Positions 1 to 7,565 of a stretch of 23,022 bases of DNA are shown here, piece by piece. Position 1 is the first letter of the stretch. The number at the start of each line of letters is the position of its first letter. Source of the stretch: Elusimicrobiota bacterium (GTDB lineage: Bacteria > CG03 > SLGR01 > PWQF01); NCBI GenBank assembly GCA_003557485.1, contig PWOI01000094.1:1-23022 (forward strand), read 5' to 3'. The notes beneath the pieces are model-generated. The model made no database searches and had not been told where the DNA came from. It saw nothing but the letters and a program-made list of their open reading frames with translations. A program made the translations under genes and the position numbers.

Positions 1-28
1 GAGAGTTTCCTATAGTTTCTGTAAAAGT
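1..28 (+). repeat. Left terminal inverted repeat of the IS
   Basis: The reverse complement of this stretch aligns with 1342-1369. The inner 12 bases are identical and the outer 16 bases match partially, including the terminal GAG. It lies outside the transposase gene and is the expected transposase binding and cleavage end. Confidence 0.8.
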
Positions 29-60
29 AGATCTTTGAAAACTTGAGTGGGTCACCAAAA

Positions 61-98
61 ACCTCCATAATGGGTAGTATACAGTACTCAAAAGGAGG
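61..98 (+). promoter_or_regulatory. Possible hairpin hiding the transposase ribosome binding site
   Basis: CCTCC at 62-66 is fully complementary to the Shine-Dalgarno core GGAGG at 94-98. Between them AGTA (76-79) can pair with TACT (85-88) around a five-base loop. Together they could fold the leader so that the ribosome binding site is masked. Several insertion sequences are known to hide the transposase start in transcripts entering from outside. Whether this one does so is inference; the fold was paired by eye without an energy calculation. Confidence 0.4.
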
Positions 99-100
99 AG

Positions 101-1342
101 ATGATGACCCAGTTAGATGGTACGCAATTGAGAGAAGTTTTGCAAGAAGCGCTGAAGAATGACCAGGATTTTCTTAAAGAGGTCTTGGGTGTAACGCTGC
201 AGGATTTTCTGGAATTTGAACGAGATGAGCAGATTGCTGTAGGCAAGAATGTTAGAGACGAGAATCGTCAGGGAACGCGTAACGGATACAAAGACCGAAG
301 CCTAAATACGCGCCTAGGCCGATTGCAGCTAAAGAAACCCCAGATCAGAGAGTTTCCGTTCACAACAAATCTCTTTGAGAACTATCAGCGCAGTGAAAAA
401 GCGCTACTCATTGCGATCCAGCAGATAGTGATAGATGGTGTATCTACAAATAAAGTTAAGAAGATACTCTCTAAACTTTCTGAGGATTTGAGTTTCTCAA
501 AATCCTCCGTAAGTCGACTGATGCAGGAACTTGACCCAATGATAAAAGAATGGCGAATGAGACAGCTAAGAGAGCGCTACGCTTATTTAATTTCTGACGC
601 CTGTTATTTCTATATCAGGGAGAACAAGAAAGTTGTGAGTATGCCGCTGCTTGTTTCAATCGGGATAGATGAGGAAGGGCGTAGAGATATTCTTGGAGTG
701 GATATGGCTGTCTCTGAAAGTGAAGAAGCCTGGAGAGAGCATCATAGAAAGCTGAAAGCTCGGGGGCTTAAAACAGTAAGCCTCACAATTTCTGACAAGC
801 TTGCAGGACTTGTGAGAGTTCTTAATGAGGAATATGCAGGCAGTCCTCATCAGAGATGCATGGTTCATTTTGAAAGAAATGTGCTTTCAAAGGTCCCTTA
901 CAAAGAAAGGAAAGAACTCGGGAATTATTTAAAGCAGATATATAATTCTCCGACTAGGAAAATGGCTTTGCAAATTGCTTCAATGATTGCGGATGAATAC
1001 AAAAACAGATACCCGGCGGTATCGAGGATATTGAACAGACATGTTGAGGAAACACTCTCATATTTTGAGTTTGCCGAGCATCACTGGAGAAAGATTCGTA
1101 CGACGAATTTAATTGAAGGAACATTAAACAGTATCCTAAAAAAACGGGCTAAAGTAGTAGGAATATTTCCTAATCGTGAATCCTGCATAAGATACGCCTG
1201 CTGTCAGTTGATGGAAATAGCGGAAGATTGGCAAACCGGCAGAAGGTACATGAGAATGAATGGAAATGAGGCTGAAGATGCGGGTGAATTATTAGAGGAA
1301 ATTAGGAAAGTAAAAATGACGGAGGAATTGGTTGCTCACTAA
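101..1342 (+). CDS. IS256-family transposase
   Basis: This 413-residue DDE transposase catalyses cut-and-paste or copy-out movement of the surrounding element. The IS256/MULE-like signature is visible: first catalytic Asp at D166 (ISDACYFYIR), second at D232 (TISDKLAGL), the C-x2-H block QRCMVHFERNVLSKVP starting near 251, and the catalytic Glu at E339 in RTTNLIEGTLN. No frameshift or internal stop is present, so the enzyme may be active. Two ATG codons lie in tandem at 101 and 104. The AAAGGAGG at 91-98 leaves only two bases before the first but five before the second, so translation may begin at 104. The stop codon (1340-1342) touches the right terminal repeat. Nothing downstream on the same strand belongs to the element. 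Confidence 0.95.
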   Translation: MMTQLDGTQLREVLQEALKNDQDFLKEVLGVTLQDFLEFERDEQIAVGKNVRDENRQGTRNGYKDRSLNTRLGRLQLKKPQIREFPFTTNLFENYQRSEKALLIAIQQIVIDGVSTNKVKKILSKLSEDLSFSKSSVSRLMQELDPMIKEWRMRQLRERYAYLISDACYFYIRENKKVVSMPLLVSIGIDEEGRRDILGVDMAVSESEEAWREHHRKLKARGLKTVSLTISDKLAGLVRVLNEEYAGSPHQRCMVHFERNVLSKVPYKERKELGNYLKQIYNSPTRKMALQIASMIADEYKNRYPAVSRILNRHVEETLSYFEFAEHHWRKIRTTNLIEGTLNSILKKRAKVVGIFPNRESCIRYACCQLMEIAEDWQTGRRYMRMNGNEAEDAGELLEEIRKVKMTEELVAH

Positions 1343-1369
1343 CTTTTACAGAACAATTGGGATTGACTC
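1342..1369 (-). repeat. Right terminal inverted repeat of the IS
   Basis: Partner of the repeat at 1-28. The inner 12 bases (1342-1353) are a perfect complement of 17-28, and the outer end closes with GACTC. It begins at the last base of the transposase stop codon, so the element has almost no 3' untranslated part. Confidence 0.8.
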
Positions 1370-1727
1370 GCAAGAGGCCGAATAAGACGTTTTTATTTTA
1401 TCCGAAGGGTCTTATACCCAGCAAAAATACGCAAAAAGGCTTATTTTCAGCCTTGTAGATTAAAATGGCAGTTCGGTAGTTTTCATAATTGAAAATACAA
1501 ATTAGGCGGGTTCAATAATCTGACTTGTTTAAATATAAGATACAAAAACAATCGGGCATCGTTAAAACTGAAGCACTTTCCAGAATTAAAAATAAAAACA
1601 GGTTAAGAAGCGGATTGTTAAACTACATGATTAAGAAGGCGCTGGTTTAAATATGATATTACAGTAATTAGCCCGGTTACAATTAAACGGATCCGTTTTA
1701 TAATAGAAATTCTTAATTAATGGTATT
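1370..1727. other. AT-rich non-coding stretch between the IS and the M16 gene
   Basis: I see no convincing gene in these 358 bases. They hold a 7-bp inverted repeat with a 20-base spacer (ATAAGAC at 1382-1388, GTCTTAT at 1409-1415), a short hairpin AAGGCT/AGCCTT at 1436-1454, and a perfect 14-bp palindrome at 1685-1698. The last lies about 30 bases beyond the stop of the minus-strand M16 gene, but it has no following U-run, so a role as terminator is weak. The stretch may be degraded flank left by the insertion. Confidence 0.5.
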
Positions 1728-4520
1728 TTATTGATTATTTAATTTTATAAGGGATGTATCTACAGGCTTGTTAGACATAATCAGTATAAAAACACTATTG
1801 AGATGGCGCGAGGCGGCAATATGCAGCTCTTCAGGAGTCAATTTGAGTATCTGTTCTCTAAAAATACTTCCGTCAGGATCCCCGATACCGTATATAGCGT
1901 CAAGTCCGGCTGCTTCGGCACGGGCGCTGTTCGTCTGGCGTGACGAAAACTCACCGAAAATAACATTTGCAGCCGCCCTTTCTAAATCCTCGTCGGGAAC
2001 AGGCGTTTCAACAGCTCTTTTAAGCACATAAAGGGCCCGATTTACAGATTCCGGAGCAAGATCGGCGGATGTATTAAAGGTCATCTCAAAATATCCCGGC
2101 ACAAGACCGGTAACGGGCCTTGCCCAGGCAGCATATACGAGCCCGGGCCCATCGCCCCGGAGGGCCTGTTCGAGCCATCCGGACGGAAAATCGCTTATAA
2201 CGGCAGAAAGGACCCTCAGAGCGGGATAATCGGGGCTTGAATGGTCTACATAGGGCCCTATACCCATTTTTACTGCTGTAACGGGCTTTGCCGTTTTAAC
2301 AGTTTTTATAGCTGCAGAAGGCGGCACGGGAAGCGGAGGAACGAACTTTTTATCGTCTTTTGCCGGTATATCTCCAAATAGTTCCTCTGCCTTTTTAAAT
2401 ACTTCTTCTGGTTCAATGTCTCCGGTAACGGAAAGAACCATTTCAGCAGGGTTTATCCTATCAGAATGAAAATTTTTCAGTTCGGAGGAAGTGAGATTTT
2501 CAACAGTTTCCCGTCGCCCCGAGGACATCTGAGACCATTGGTGGCCGGCAAAGTAACTGGAACGAAAATGCTCGGTAAGCTCTCCGTACCAGGAATCACT
2601 GCGGCGGTCTATAGATGCTATAATCCTTGGACGCATCTTACCCCATTCATCGTCTAGAAAAGCCGGCCTCAGGGCCGCCTCAGCCATAAGCTCCATAACG
2701 CGGACCCAGTCTTCGCTGAGCGACCTCGCTCTTATATAATCGGTATTATATCCGCTCCCGGCAGACAGGGATGCTCCCAGGTTTTCCACTTCCTCTGAAA
2801 ACTCATCCGCGGTGAAGTTTTTACTACCCCTGGTAAGCATTGACATAGCTGCAGCTGAGCGCCCTTCTCTTCCCTCTTCTTCCGCAAGAAGCCCTCCTTT
2901 GAAGTATAGATTCATCGCAGCCTGGGGCACAACCGTAGAACGCTGAGCTATCACTGTAAGCCCATTTTTAAGCTTAAAAAACTCATAATTCCCGACCTCT
3001 GCCTTACGAACTGCAAAATCCTGTTTTTTACGGCTACGTATTTTATCTGTTATCCTTGAATTATCAAGTTTAATTTTCTCGTGCGAAAAACCGTCTGTAT
3101 CAGCATCATCTATACGCCTTAATGGTTCAGCTCTGTGATCCCCGGTTTCAGGAAGAAGTATGACGGTTATTGTTCTTTCAGGAGACAGATATAAAGATGC
3201 CGCCCTACGGACATCTTCTGCAGTCAGCTTCTGGATCTGTTCCAGGTAATAAAACATATAATCGGGATTTCCGGAATCCATCGCATCGGAAGCAAACCTT
3301 GAAGCAATCTCTCGTACAGACTGGTTTGAAACGAGTATTCTTGAGCGTATATTTCTTTTCGCTCTTTCCAGTTCTTCGTCATCGACAAGCCTCTCCGAAA
3401 TCAATTTTACCTGCTTAAGTATTGATTCCCTGGCCCTGCTGACAGATTCCTCATAGTTTTCCCCTGGGGCGGTTACGGCGTCTATTCCGAAAAACCCCTC
3501 CCCCCATCCAAAACTTAGATTATATGAACTCACGGACGTTACCAGTTGCTCCCTGTCACGCACCTGACGGTTCAGGGGCGAAGTGTCACCGCGGCCGAGT
3601 ATCTCGGCCAGCAGCCCCAGAGCATAAATGTCCTCTTCACCGATCCTTGTTCCCGGCCAGGCAAGGCGCAGGCGGGGCCTGCTTATGTCAGCGCGGCCCG
3701 TCATTTCTACCGGGGAATCCGGAACCGGTTCTACCGGGAATTTTATTTCCGGAACAGGGGATGACGGTACTCCTGCGAAGTTTTTCGATACCCTTTCAAT
3801 TACTTTTTCCGGGTCAATGTCTCCAGCAACCGAGAATATCATATTATTCGGAACGTACATTCTCCTGTAAAAATCCAGAAGGTCTTCCCTTGTTATCTGG
3901 AGAAATTCGTCTATATAACCTATAGTAGGATGCCGGGCCGGATGGGCTGAGTAGCGGGCCTGCTGGGTAAGCCTCCAGAATATACGGTCGGGGTCCCCCT
4001 CTCCCATTGAGAATTCCTGCCGGATTACTTCTCTCTCTCTCTGAAACTCGCTTTCAGGAATGGTTGCATTCAGCATCCAGTCAGACAGAAGGTCAACAAT
4101 TGTATATGCATGCTCTGAAGCAGCATTTACGTAATAAAAGACGCCGTCAAGCCCTGTTGCGGCGTTTTGCTGGGCTCCTATTTTTCCAAGTATACGGGTT
4201 GATTCGATTTCCGGGCGTGTTGTTGTAGAACCGCCGCACAGAAGATGTTCAAGAAAATGAGAAATCCCCGCCCCGCAGTATTCCTGCTCGTATGCCGAAC
4301 CGGTCTCTACCCACACCTGTGCGCTTACAACCGGAGCAACAGGCACCCGGCTGGCTATAACTATCATTCCGTTATCCAGTTCAGCTATTAATCTGTCATC
4401 TCTTTGGTCGATCAATTCGTAATCTCCTTTCTCTACCGTACGGGCGCTGCGGGCAAGGCAACCGTAAAGACAAATCGCCAGAATCAACGGAATTGTCAAT
4501 ACGTAATTCTTTCTCAGCAT
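1728..4520 (-). CDS. M16 (pitrilysin/processing-peptidase family) zinc peptidase, two-domain lipoprotein
   Basis: This 930-residue protein is a predicted outer-membrane-anchored zinc endopeptidase. A lipoprotein signal ends in LYGC with the lipidated Cys at 21. The first M16 unit (about 45-460) carries the inverted zinc motif HFLEH at 88-92 and the third ligand at E169, with 76 residues between as in the family, plus the GRGDTSPLNRQVRDREQ block near 309-325. The second unit (about 512-930) has the same fold markers but GRSAAAMSML where HxxEH should be, so it is the inactive partner half fused in one chain, a common arrangement in bacterial M16 proteins. It is the last gene of the six-gene operon, five bases after metF. 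Possible roles include clearing or maturing peptides at the cell surface; the substrate is unknown. Confidence 0.92.
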   Translation of the reverse strand: MLRKNYVLTIPLILAICLYGCLARSARTVEKGDYELIDQRDDRLIAELDNGMIVIASRVPVAPVVSAQVWVETGSAYEQEYCGAGISHFLEHLLCGGSTTTRPEIESTRILGKIGAQQNAATGLDGVFYYVNAASEHAYTIVDLLSDWMLNATIPESEFQREREVIRQEFSMGEGDPDRIFWRLTQQARYSAHPARHPTIGYIDEFLQITREDLLDFYRRMYVPNNMIFSVAGDIDPEKVIERVSKNFAGVPSSPVPEIKFPVEPVPDSPVEMTGRADISRPRLRLAWPGTRIGEEDIYALGLLAEILGRGDTSPLNRQVRDREQLVTSVSSYNLSFGWGEGFFGIDAVTAPGENYEESVSRARESILKQVKLISERLVDDEELERAKRNIRSRILVSNQSVREIASRFASDAMDSGNPDYMFYYLEQIQKLTAEDVRRAASLYLSPERTITVILLPETGDHRAEPLRRIDDADTDGFSHEKIKLDNSRITDKIRSRKKQDFAVRKAEVGNYEFFKLKNGLTVIAQRSTVVPQAAMNLYFKGGLLAEEEGREGRSAAAMSMLTRGSKNFTADEFSEEVENLGASLSAGSGYNTDYIRARSLSEDWVRVMELMAEAALRPAFLDDEWGKMRPRIIASIDRRSDSWYGELTEHFRSSYFAGHQWSQMSSGRRETVENLTSSELKNFHSDRINPAEMVLSVTGDIEPEEVFKKAEELFGDIPAKDDKKFVPPLPVPPSAAIKTVKTAKPVTAVKMGIGPYVDHSSPDYPALRVLSAVISDFPSGWLEQALRGDGPGLVYAAWARPVTGLVPGYFEMTFNTSADLAPESVNRALYVLKRAVETPVPDEDLERAAANVIFGEFSSRQTNSARAEAAGLDAIYGIGDPDGSIFREQILKLTPEELHIAASRHLNSVFILIMSNKPVDTSLIKLNNQ

Positions 4521-4525
4521 AATTG

Positions 4526-5419
4526 TCAGGAAAGTTTATTTTCGCTCTTCCGAGTGCCGGTTAACCCGCCTAGAATTTCCCGGGCAAGGCGGCCGTAATT
4601 CATTGTATATAAATGTATGCCCTCAGCAGTGCCGCTGGCTATGATTTCTTCTATTTGACGTCTTGCATATTCTACACCTGCCTTTACCATATCTTCAGGG
4701 TTTGAAGAGTACTTTTTAATTACAAAGTCAAGCTCTCCGGGAATTGAAGCTCCGCTCAGCATTACCATTTTCTTAATCATTGACGCCTTGAAAACAGGCA
4801 TTATACCCGCAGATACCGGCACTTTTATACCGGCAGCCCTTATTCTATCTATATAAGAGTAAAAACAATCATTATTAAAAAAAAGCTGTGTTATGATAAA
4901 TTCTCCGCCTGCGTCAATTTTATTCTTGAGGTATATAATATCTTTTTCATAATTTTCGGATTCAGGGTGCCCTTCAGGATAACCGGCAACACCGGCGCAA
5001 AAATTACCGGCAGCCTTTTTAATAAAGCCTGCAAGGTCGCATGCATACCGGAAATCACCGGCCGTATCGCCTTTCTCTCTTCCCTCCGGTATATCCCCCC
5101 TGAGCGCAAGTATGTTGTTTATATTTTTATCATTGAGCTGCCCGAGAAGACTCTCAATATCCTCCCGGGAACTGTCTATGCAGGTCAGATGCATAAGAGG
5201 TTCGAGGCTGTAGCGGTTTTTAATATCAGAGCTTATCTGCATCGTCCTTTTTTTTGTCCCGCCGCCGGCTCCGTAGGTAACACTTACAAAATGGGGATTT
5301 ACACTGCTTATTTCCTCAATTGTACGGTATATTGAACTTAATTCCGATTCCGGACGAGGCGGGAAAATTTCGCAGGAAAAAACTGTACTGTTCTCCCTGT
5401 ATATATCTGATATTCTCAT
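4526..5419 (-). CDS. metF: Methylenetetrahydrofolate reductase
   Basis: This cytoplasmic flavoenzyme reduces 5,10-methylene-tetrahydrofolate to 5-methyl-tetrahydrofolate, the methyl donor for methionine synthesis and, in some anaerobes, part of the Wood-Ljungdahl methyl branch. At 297 residues it has the short bacterial length with only the catalytic barrel. Visible motifs: SCEIFPP (catalytic Glu at E17), VTYGAGG (47-53), LALRGDIP (104-111, Asp 109), AGYPEGHPES (145-154), FIITQLFF with Gln 178, and GIHLYTMN near the C-terminus. Its ATG overlaps the stop of the upstream gene as ATGA, so translation is coupled. No second pathway gene such as metH or folD is in the window, and its place between an exported multidomain protein and a peptidase is unexplained. 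Confidence 0.95.
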   Translation of the reverse strand: MRISDIYRENSTVFSCEIFPPRPESELSSIYRTIEEISSVNPHFVSVTYGAGGGTKKRTMQISSDIKNRYSLEPLMHLTCIDSSREDIESLLGQLNDKNINNILALRGDIPEGREKGDTAGDFRYACDLAGFIKKAAGNFCAGVAGYPEGHPESENYEKDIIYLKNKIDAGGEFIITQLFFNNDCFYSYIDRIRAAGIKVPVSAGIMPVFKASMIKKMVMLSGASIPGELDFVIKKYSSNPEDMVKAGVEYARRQIEEIIASGTAEGIHLYTMNYGRLAREILGGLTGTRKSENKLS

Positions 5420-7563
5420 CTGTCAGCTGAACCTGTAACTATATATGAAGTTATTCCTGTTTTACGGGATGAAGCGGCCAGATATGTATGTGCTTCTTCA
5501 AAAACAATCCATTGTGTTTTCATATCCGCACCGTCTGTTTCTCCCCTGGCAAGAATATTGCCCTCCATATCAAACACAAGGATACGCCCGTCGCGGGTCC
5601 CGCAGGAAAAAATTGCGTCAAAGGGATGCTTTGATGATGAAGTAACAGCAGCAATTTCACTGTATCCAAGTATAAGTTCCCACTTAATGTTACCGTCAAA
5701 GTCAATAAGCTTAAGCACTTCGTTTTCCCTTGAAGTTCCCGAAACAAGTATTGAACCGTTTAGCGGCCTGGCAAAGGAAGTAACTATTCCTGTTTTGATA
5801 ACTTTTTCAAGTTCTCCGAAAGGTGTAAAAATCATAACCGGACCGCCCGCAGAGGCGGCCAGTATACCCGGTGAGTCGCCCCCGTATTCAATAACATCAA
5901 CAGAAACGACATTATGTATCCGGGTGCTGGTAAATATGACTGTGCCGTCGCCAGAAACAGCCTTAAGCCCCTTAAGTCCCGCAAGCCCTAAAATCATTTC
6001 AAACGAGCCGTCAGCTGTTAAATCTGCAGACTTAACGGTATTAACAGAAGGCGGATATGAAAAGACAGAAACTGTTTTAGCTTTTTCATCTACTATATGC
6101 ACGCTGCTTCCTGCATGGCTGTAAAGAATAAAGTTCATCTCTCCCTTATCTTTCAGAGGCATTAATTCAAGCCTGCTGTAATCGGAAGGAATATTAATTG
6201 ACTCTTCTATTTCACCCCGGGAATTAATACTGTAAAGATTCCCGCCCGGCCCGATCGCATATATCTTTTCATTTGTCTTAATATCAGAAACATTAAGAGG
6301 AAGATTCCACTGCGGCAGCATTCCCTTGAATTTTGCGGGCTGAACCATTCCTGCGGAAATAAGTGCGGCTCCCTCCGTTATAAGAGCTGTTTCTTCCGCG
6401 ATTATCGAGCTTAGAGAATCAAAATAGCCGGAATAAGCCTGCTGTATTTCACCCTGAAGGCCTACTGTTACAGCAGAGGGAAATCGCCGGAGTCCTATTG
6501 AGTCCAAAACATACGGCTGCTTATCCAGCGCCCCTGTAAAAATATTACCGGTATCTTCAATAAGTTTCTCAAGCTCCTCTTCGGTTCCGGTACGCGAAAC
6601 AAGGATCAACTCTGTATCTTTCAGCTTGCCATATTCTCTTGCTATCTCTTTAACAAAAGTTCTGGACTCATCTTCTTCCGGCCGGACAAAAATCAGAATA
6701 ACGATACGTCCCTTAAAATCAGATAGACTGAACCTGCGGCCGTCTAATGCGGCAAATGAATAACCACCCATATACCGTCCTGTAAGCGGAAATACGGATT
6801 CTTCCGGCCGCAGAAGATTGTCTGAAACACGGGCGCTGTCCGGGGGAGAAAAAGAAAAAACCATCGGGTCAATCTTACTGTCAAAAACTGCATTATCATA
6901 AATTTCAACATAATGCATATCTACCTGACCCGAGTCGGTATTTGCTGAAACAGTCATATTTAACTCTATTTTTTTTATGGAAAAGGTATCCTTTTCCACA
7001 ACAATAGATACTTTATAGTTGTTTTCCCGCATATCAATAATATAGTAAACTTTACCATCAATTTCTTCGGTACGGGCAGGATAGGCCGAAGAAGTATCTA
7101 TGAAGTTTTCAGGAGACGAAGCAAAAGCAAAAAGAGCAAACTGCTGGATTGTGAAATCACTATACGAATCAAGGTCGGGCACAAGGACCTCCTCAAAAGA
7201 ATCAGGAGCGCCTATAATCGAATACTGTTCAAAATAGGGTACATAAACCCACATATTCTTACCGTCGCTTACAATTGTCCTTCCGAAAACACCGTCCAGA
7301 TGAAGCAGAGAAAACTTATTGGGATGCTGGATATCTATTTTGTACTCGGAAGCAAAACGGTTTTCAGCTCCGGCGCTGCGTATGGTCCTCATTATTCTGG
7401 CATAGGATGAATAGGTTTCAAAGCCGGAATATTTCTCAAATACTTTTTGAAGTATTTCGGAAGAAGACGGAGTAGAACCCTCTGTTGAAGCAGGTACTGA
7501 AAAAATTATAAATGCAAAGACAGTGAGAAGATATTTAAAATGTTTTAATTTATAAGGAAACAC
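5416..7563 (-). CDS. Exported three-domain protein: LolA-like, thioredoxin-like without cysteines, beta-propeller
   Basis: I do not recognise a named family for the whole 715-residue chain. An N-terminal signal peptide (about 1-28) is followed by a LolA/LolB-like lipoprotein-carrier fold (about 32-240: SDGKNMWVYVPY and related strands). Next comes a redoxin/TlpA-like domain (about 262-390) recognisable from the DFKGRIVILIFVR strand and the cis-proline loop RRFPSAVTV (359-367). Where TlpA proteins have WCxxC it reads FVRPEEDES, so redox activity is unlikely. The rest (about 410-715) has repeated beta strands of the PQQ/VCBS propeller kind. The start is GTG at 7561-7563, with GGAGG at 7576-7580 about 12 bases upstream; no later start keeps the signal peptide. 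It lies 2 bases after the ATP-grasp gene and overlaps metF by 4. A periplasmic binding or scaffold role is inference. Confidence 0.75.
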   Translation of the reverse strand: MFPYKLKHFKYLLTVFAFIIFSVPASTEGSTPSSSEILQKVFEKYSGFETYSSYARIMRTIRSAGAENRFASEYKIDIQHPNKFSLLHLDGVFGRTIVSDGKNMWVYVPYFEQYSIIGAPDSFEEVLVPDLDSYSDFTIQQFALFAFASSPENFIDTSSAYPARTEEIDGKVYYIIDMRENNYKVSIVVEKDTFSIKKIELNMTVSANTDSGQVDMHYVEIYDNAVFDSKIDPMVFSFSPPDSARVSDNLLRPEESVFPLTGRYMGGYSFAALDGRRFSLSDFKGRIVILIFVRPEEDESRTFVKEIAREYGKLKDTELILVSRTGTEEELEKLIEDTGNIFTGALDKQPYVLDSIGLRRFPSAVTVGLQGEIQQAYSGYFDSLSSIIAEETALITEGAALISAGMVQPAKFKGMLPQWNLPLNVSDIKTNEKIYAIGPGGNLYSINSRGEIEESINIPSDYSRLELMPLKDKGEMNFILYSHAGSSVHIVDEKAKTVSVFSYPPSVNTVKSADLTADGSFEMILGLAGLKGLKAVSGDGTVIFTSTRIHNVVSVDVIEYGGDSPGILAASAGGPVMIFTPFGELEKVIKTGIVTSFARPLNGSILVSGTSRENEVLKLIDFDGNIKWELILGYSEIAAVTSSSKHPFDAIFSCGTRDGRILVFDMEGNILARGETDGADMKTQWIVFEEAHTYLAASSRKTGITSYIVTGSADR

Positions 7564-7565
7564 GG

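Larger units (their letters stand above)
1..1369 (+). mobile_element. IS256-family insertion sequence, apparently complete
   Basis: The element is bounded by imperfect inverted repeats at 1-28 and 1342-1369 and carries one transposase gene that fills almost all of the interior. The inner 12 bases of the repeats (17-28 and 1342-1353) are exact complements. The outer parts match only in places but both end in GAG/CTC. A length of about 1.37 kb and a single long transposase with the IS256 signature fit the family. The left end coincides with the first base of the window, so no left flank is visible and the 8-9 bp target duplication usual for this family cannot be tested. The right flank starts at 1370. 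The true outer end could lie a base or two away. Confidence 0.85.

Noticed and set aside
1436-1454. Hairpin AAGGCT/AGCCTT as a terminator for the IS or the M16 operon
   Set aside because: The stem is six bases and neither side has a U-run in the right place; it is also nearly 300 bases beyond the M16 stop.
3524-3925. Plus-strand open frame of about 130 codons inside the M16 gene
   Set aside because: It lies antisense to a region coding conserved M16 sequence, its product is rich in Pro, Arg and Cys with no family resemblance, and no ribosome site is present.
5416-7563. Active TlpA/ResA-type thiol-disulfide reductase
   Set aside because: The domain keeps the fold markers but has no cysteine in the CxxC position, so redox function is not supported.
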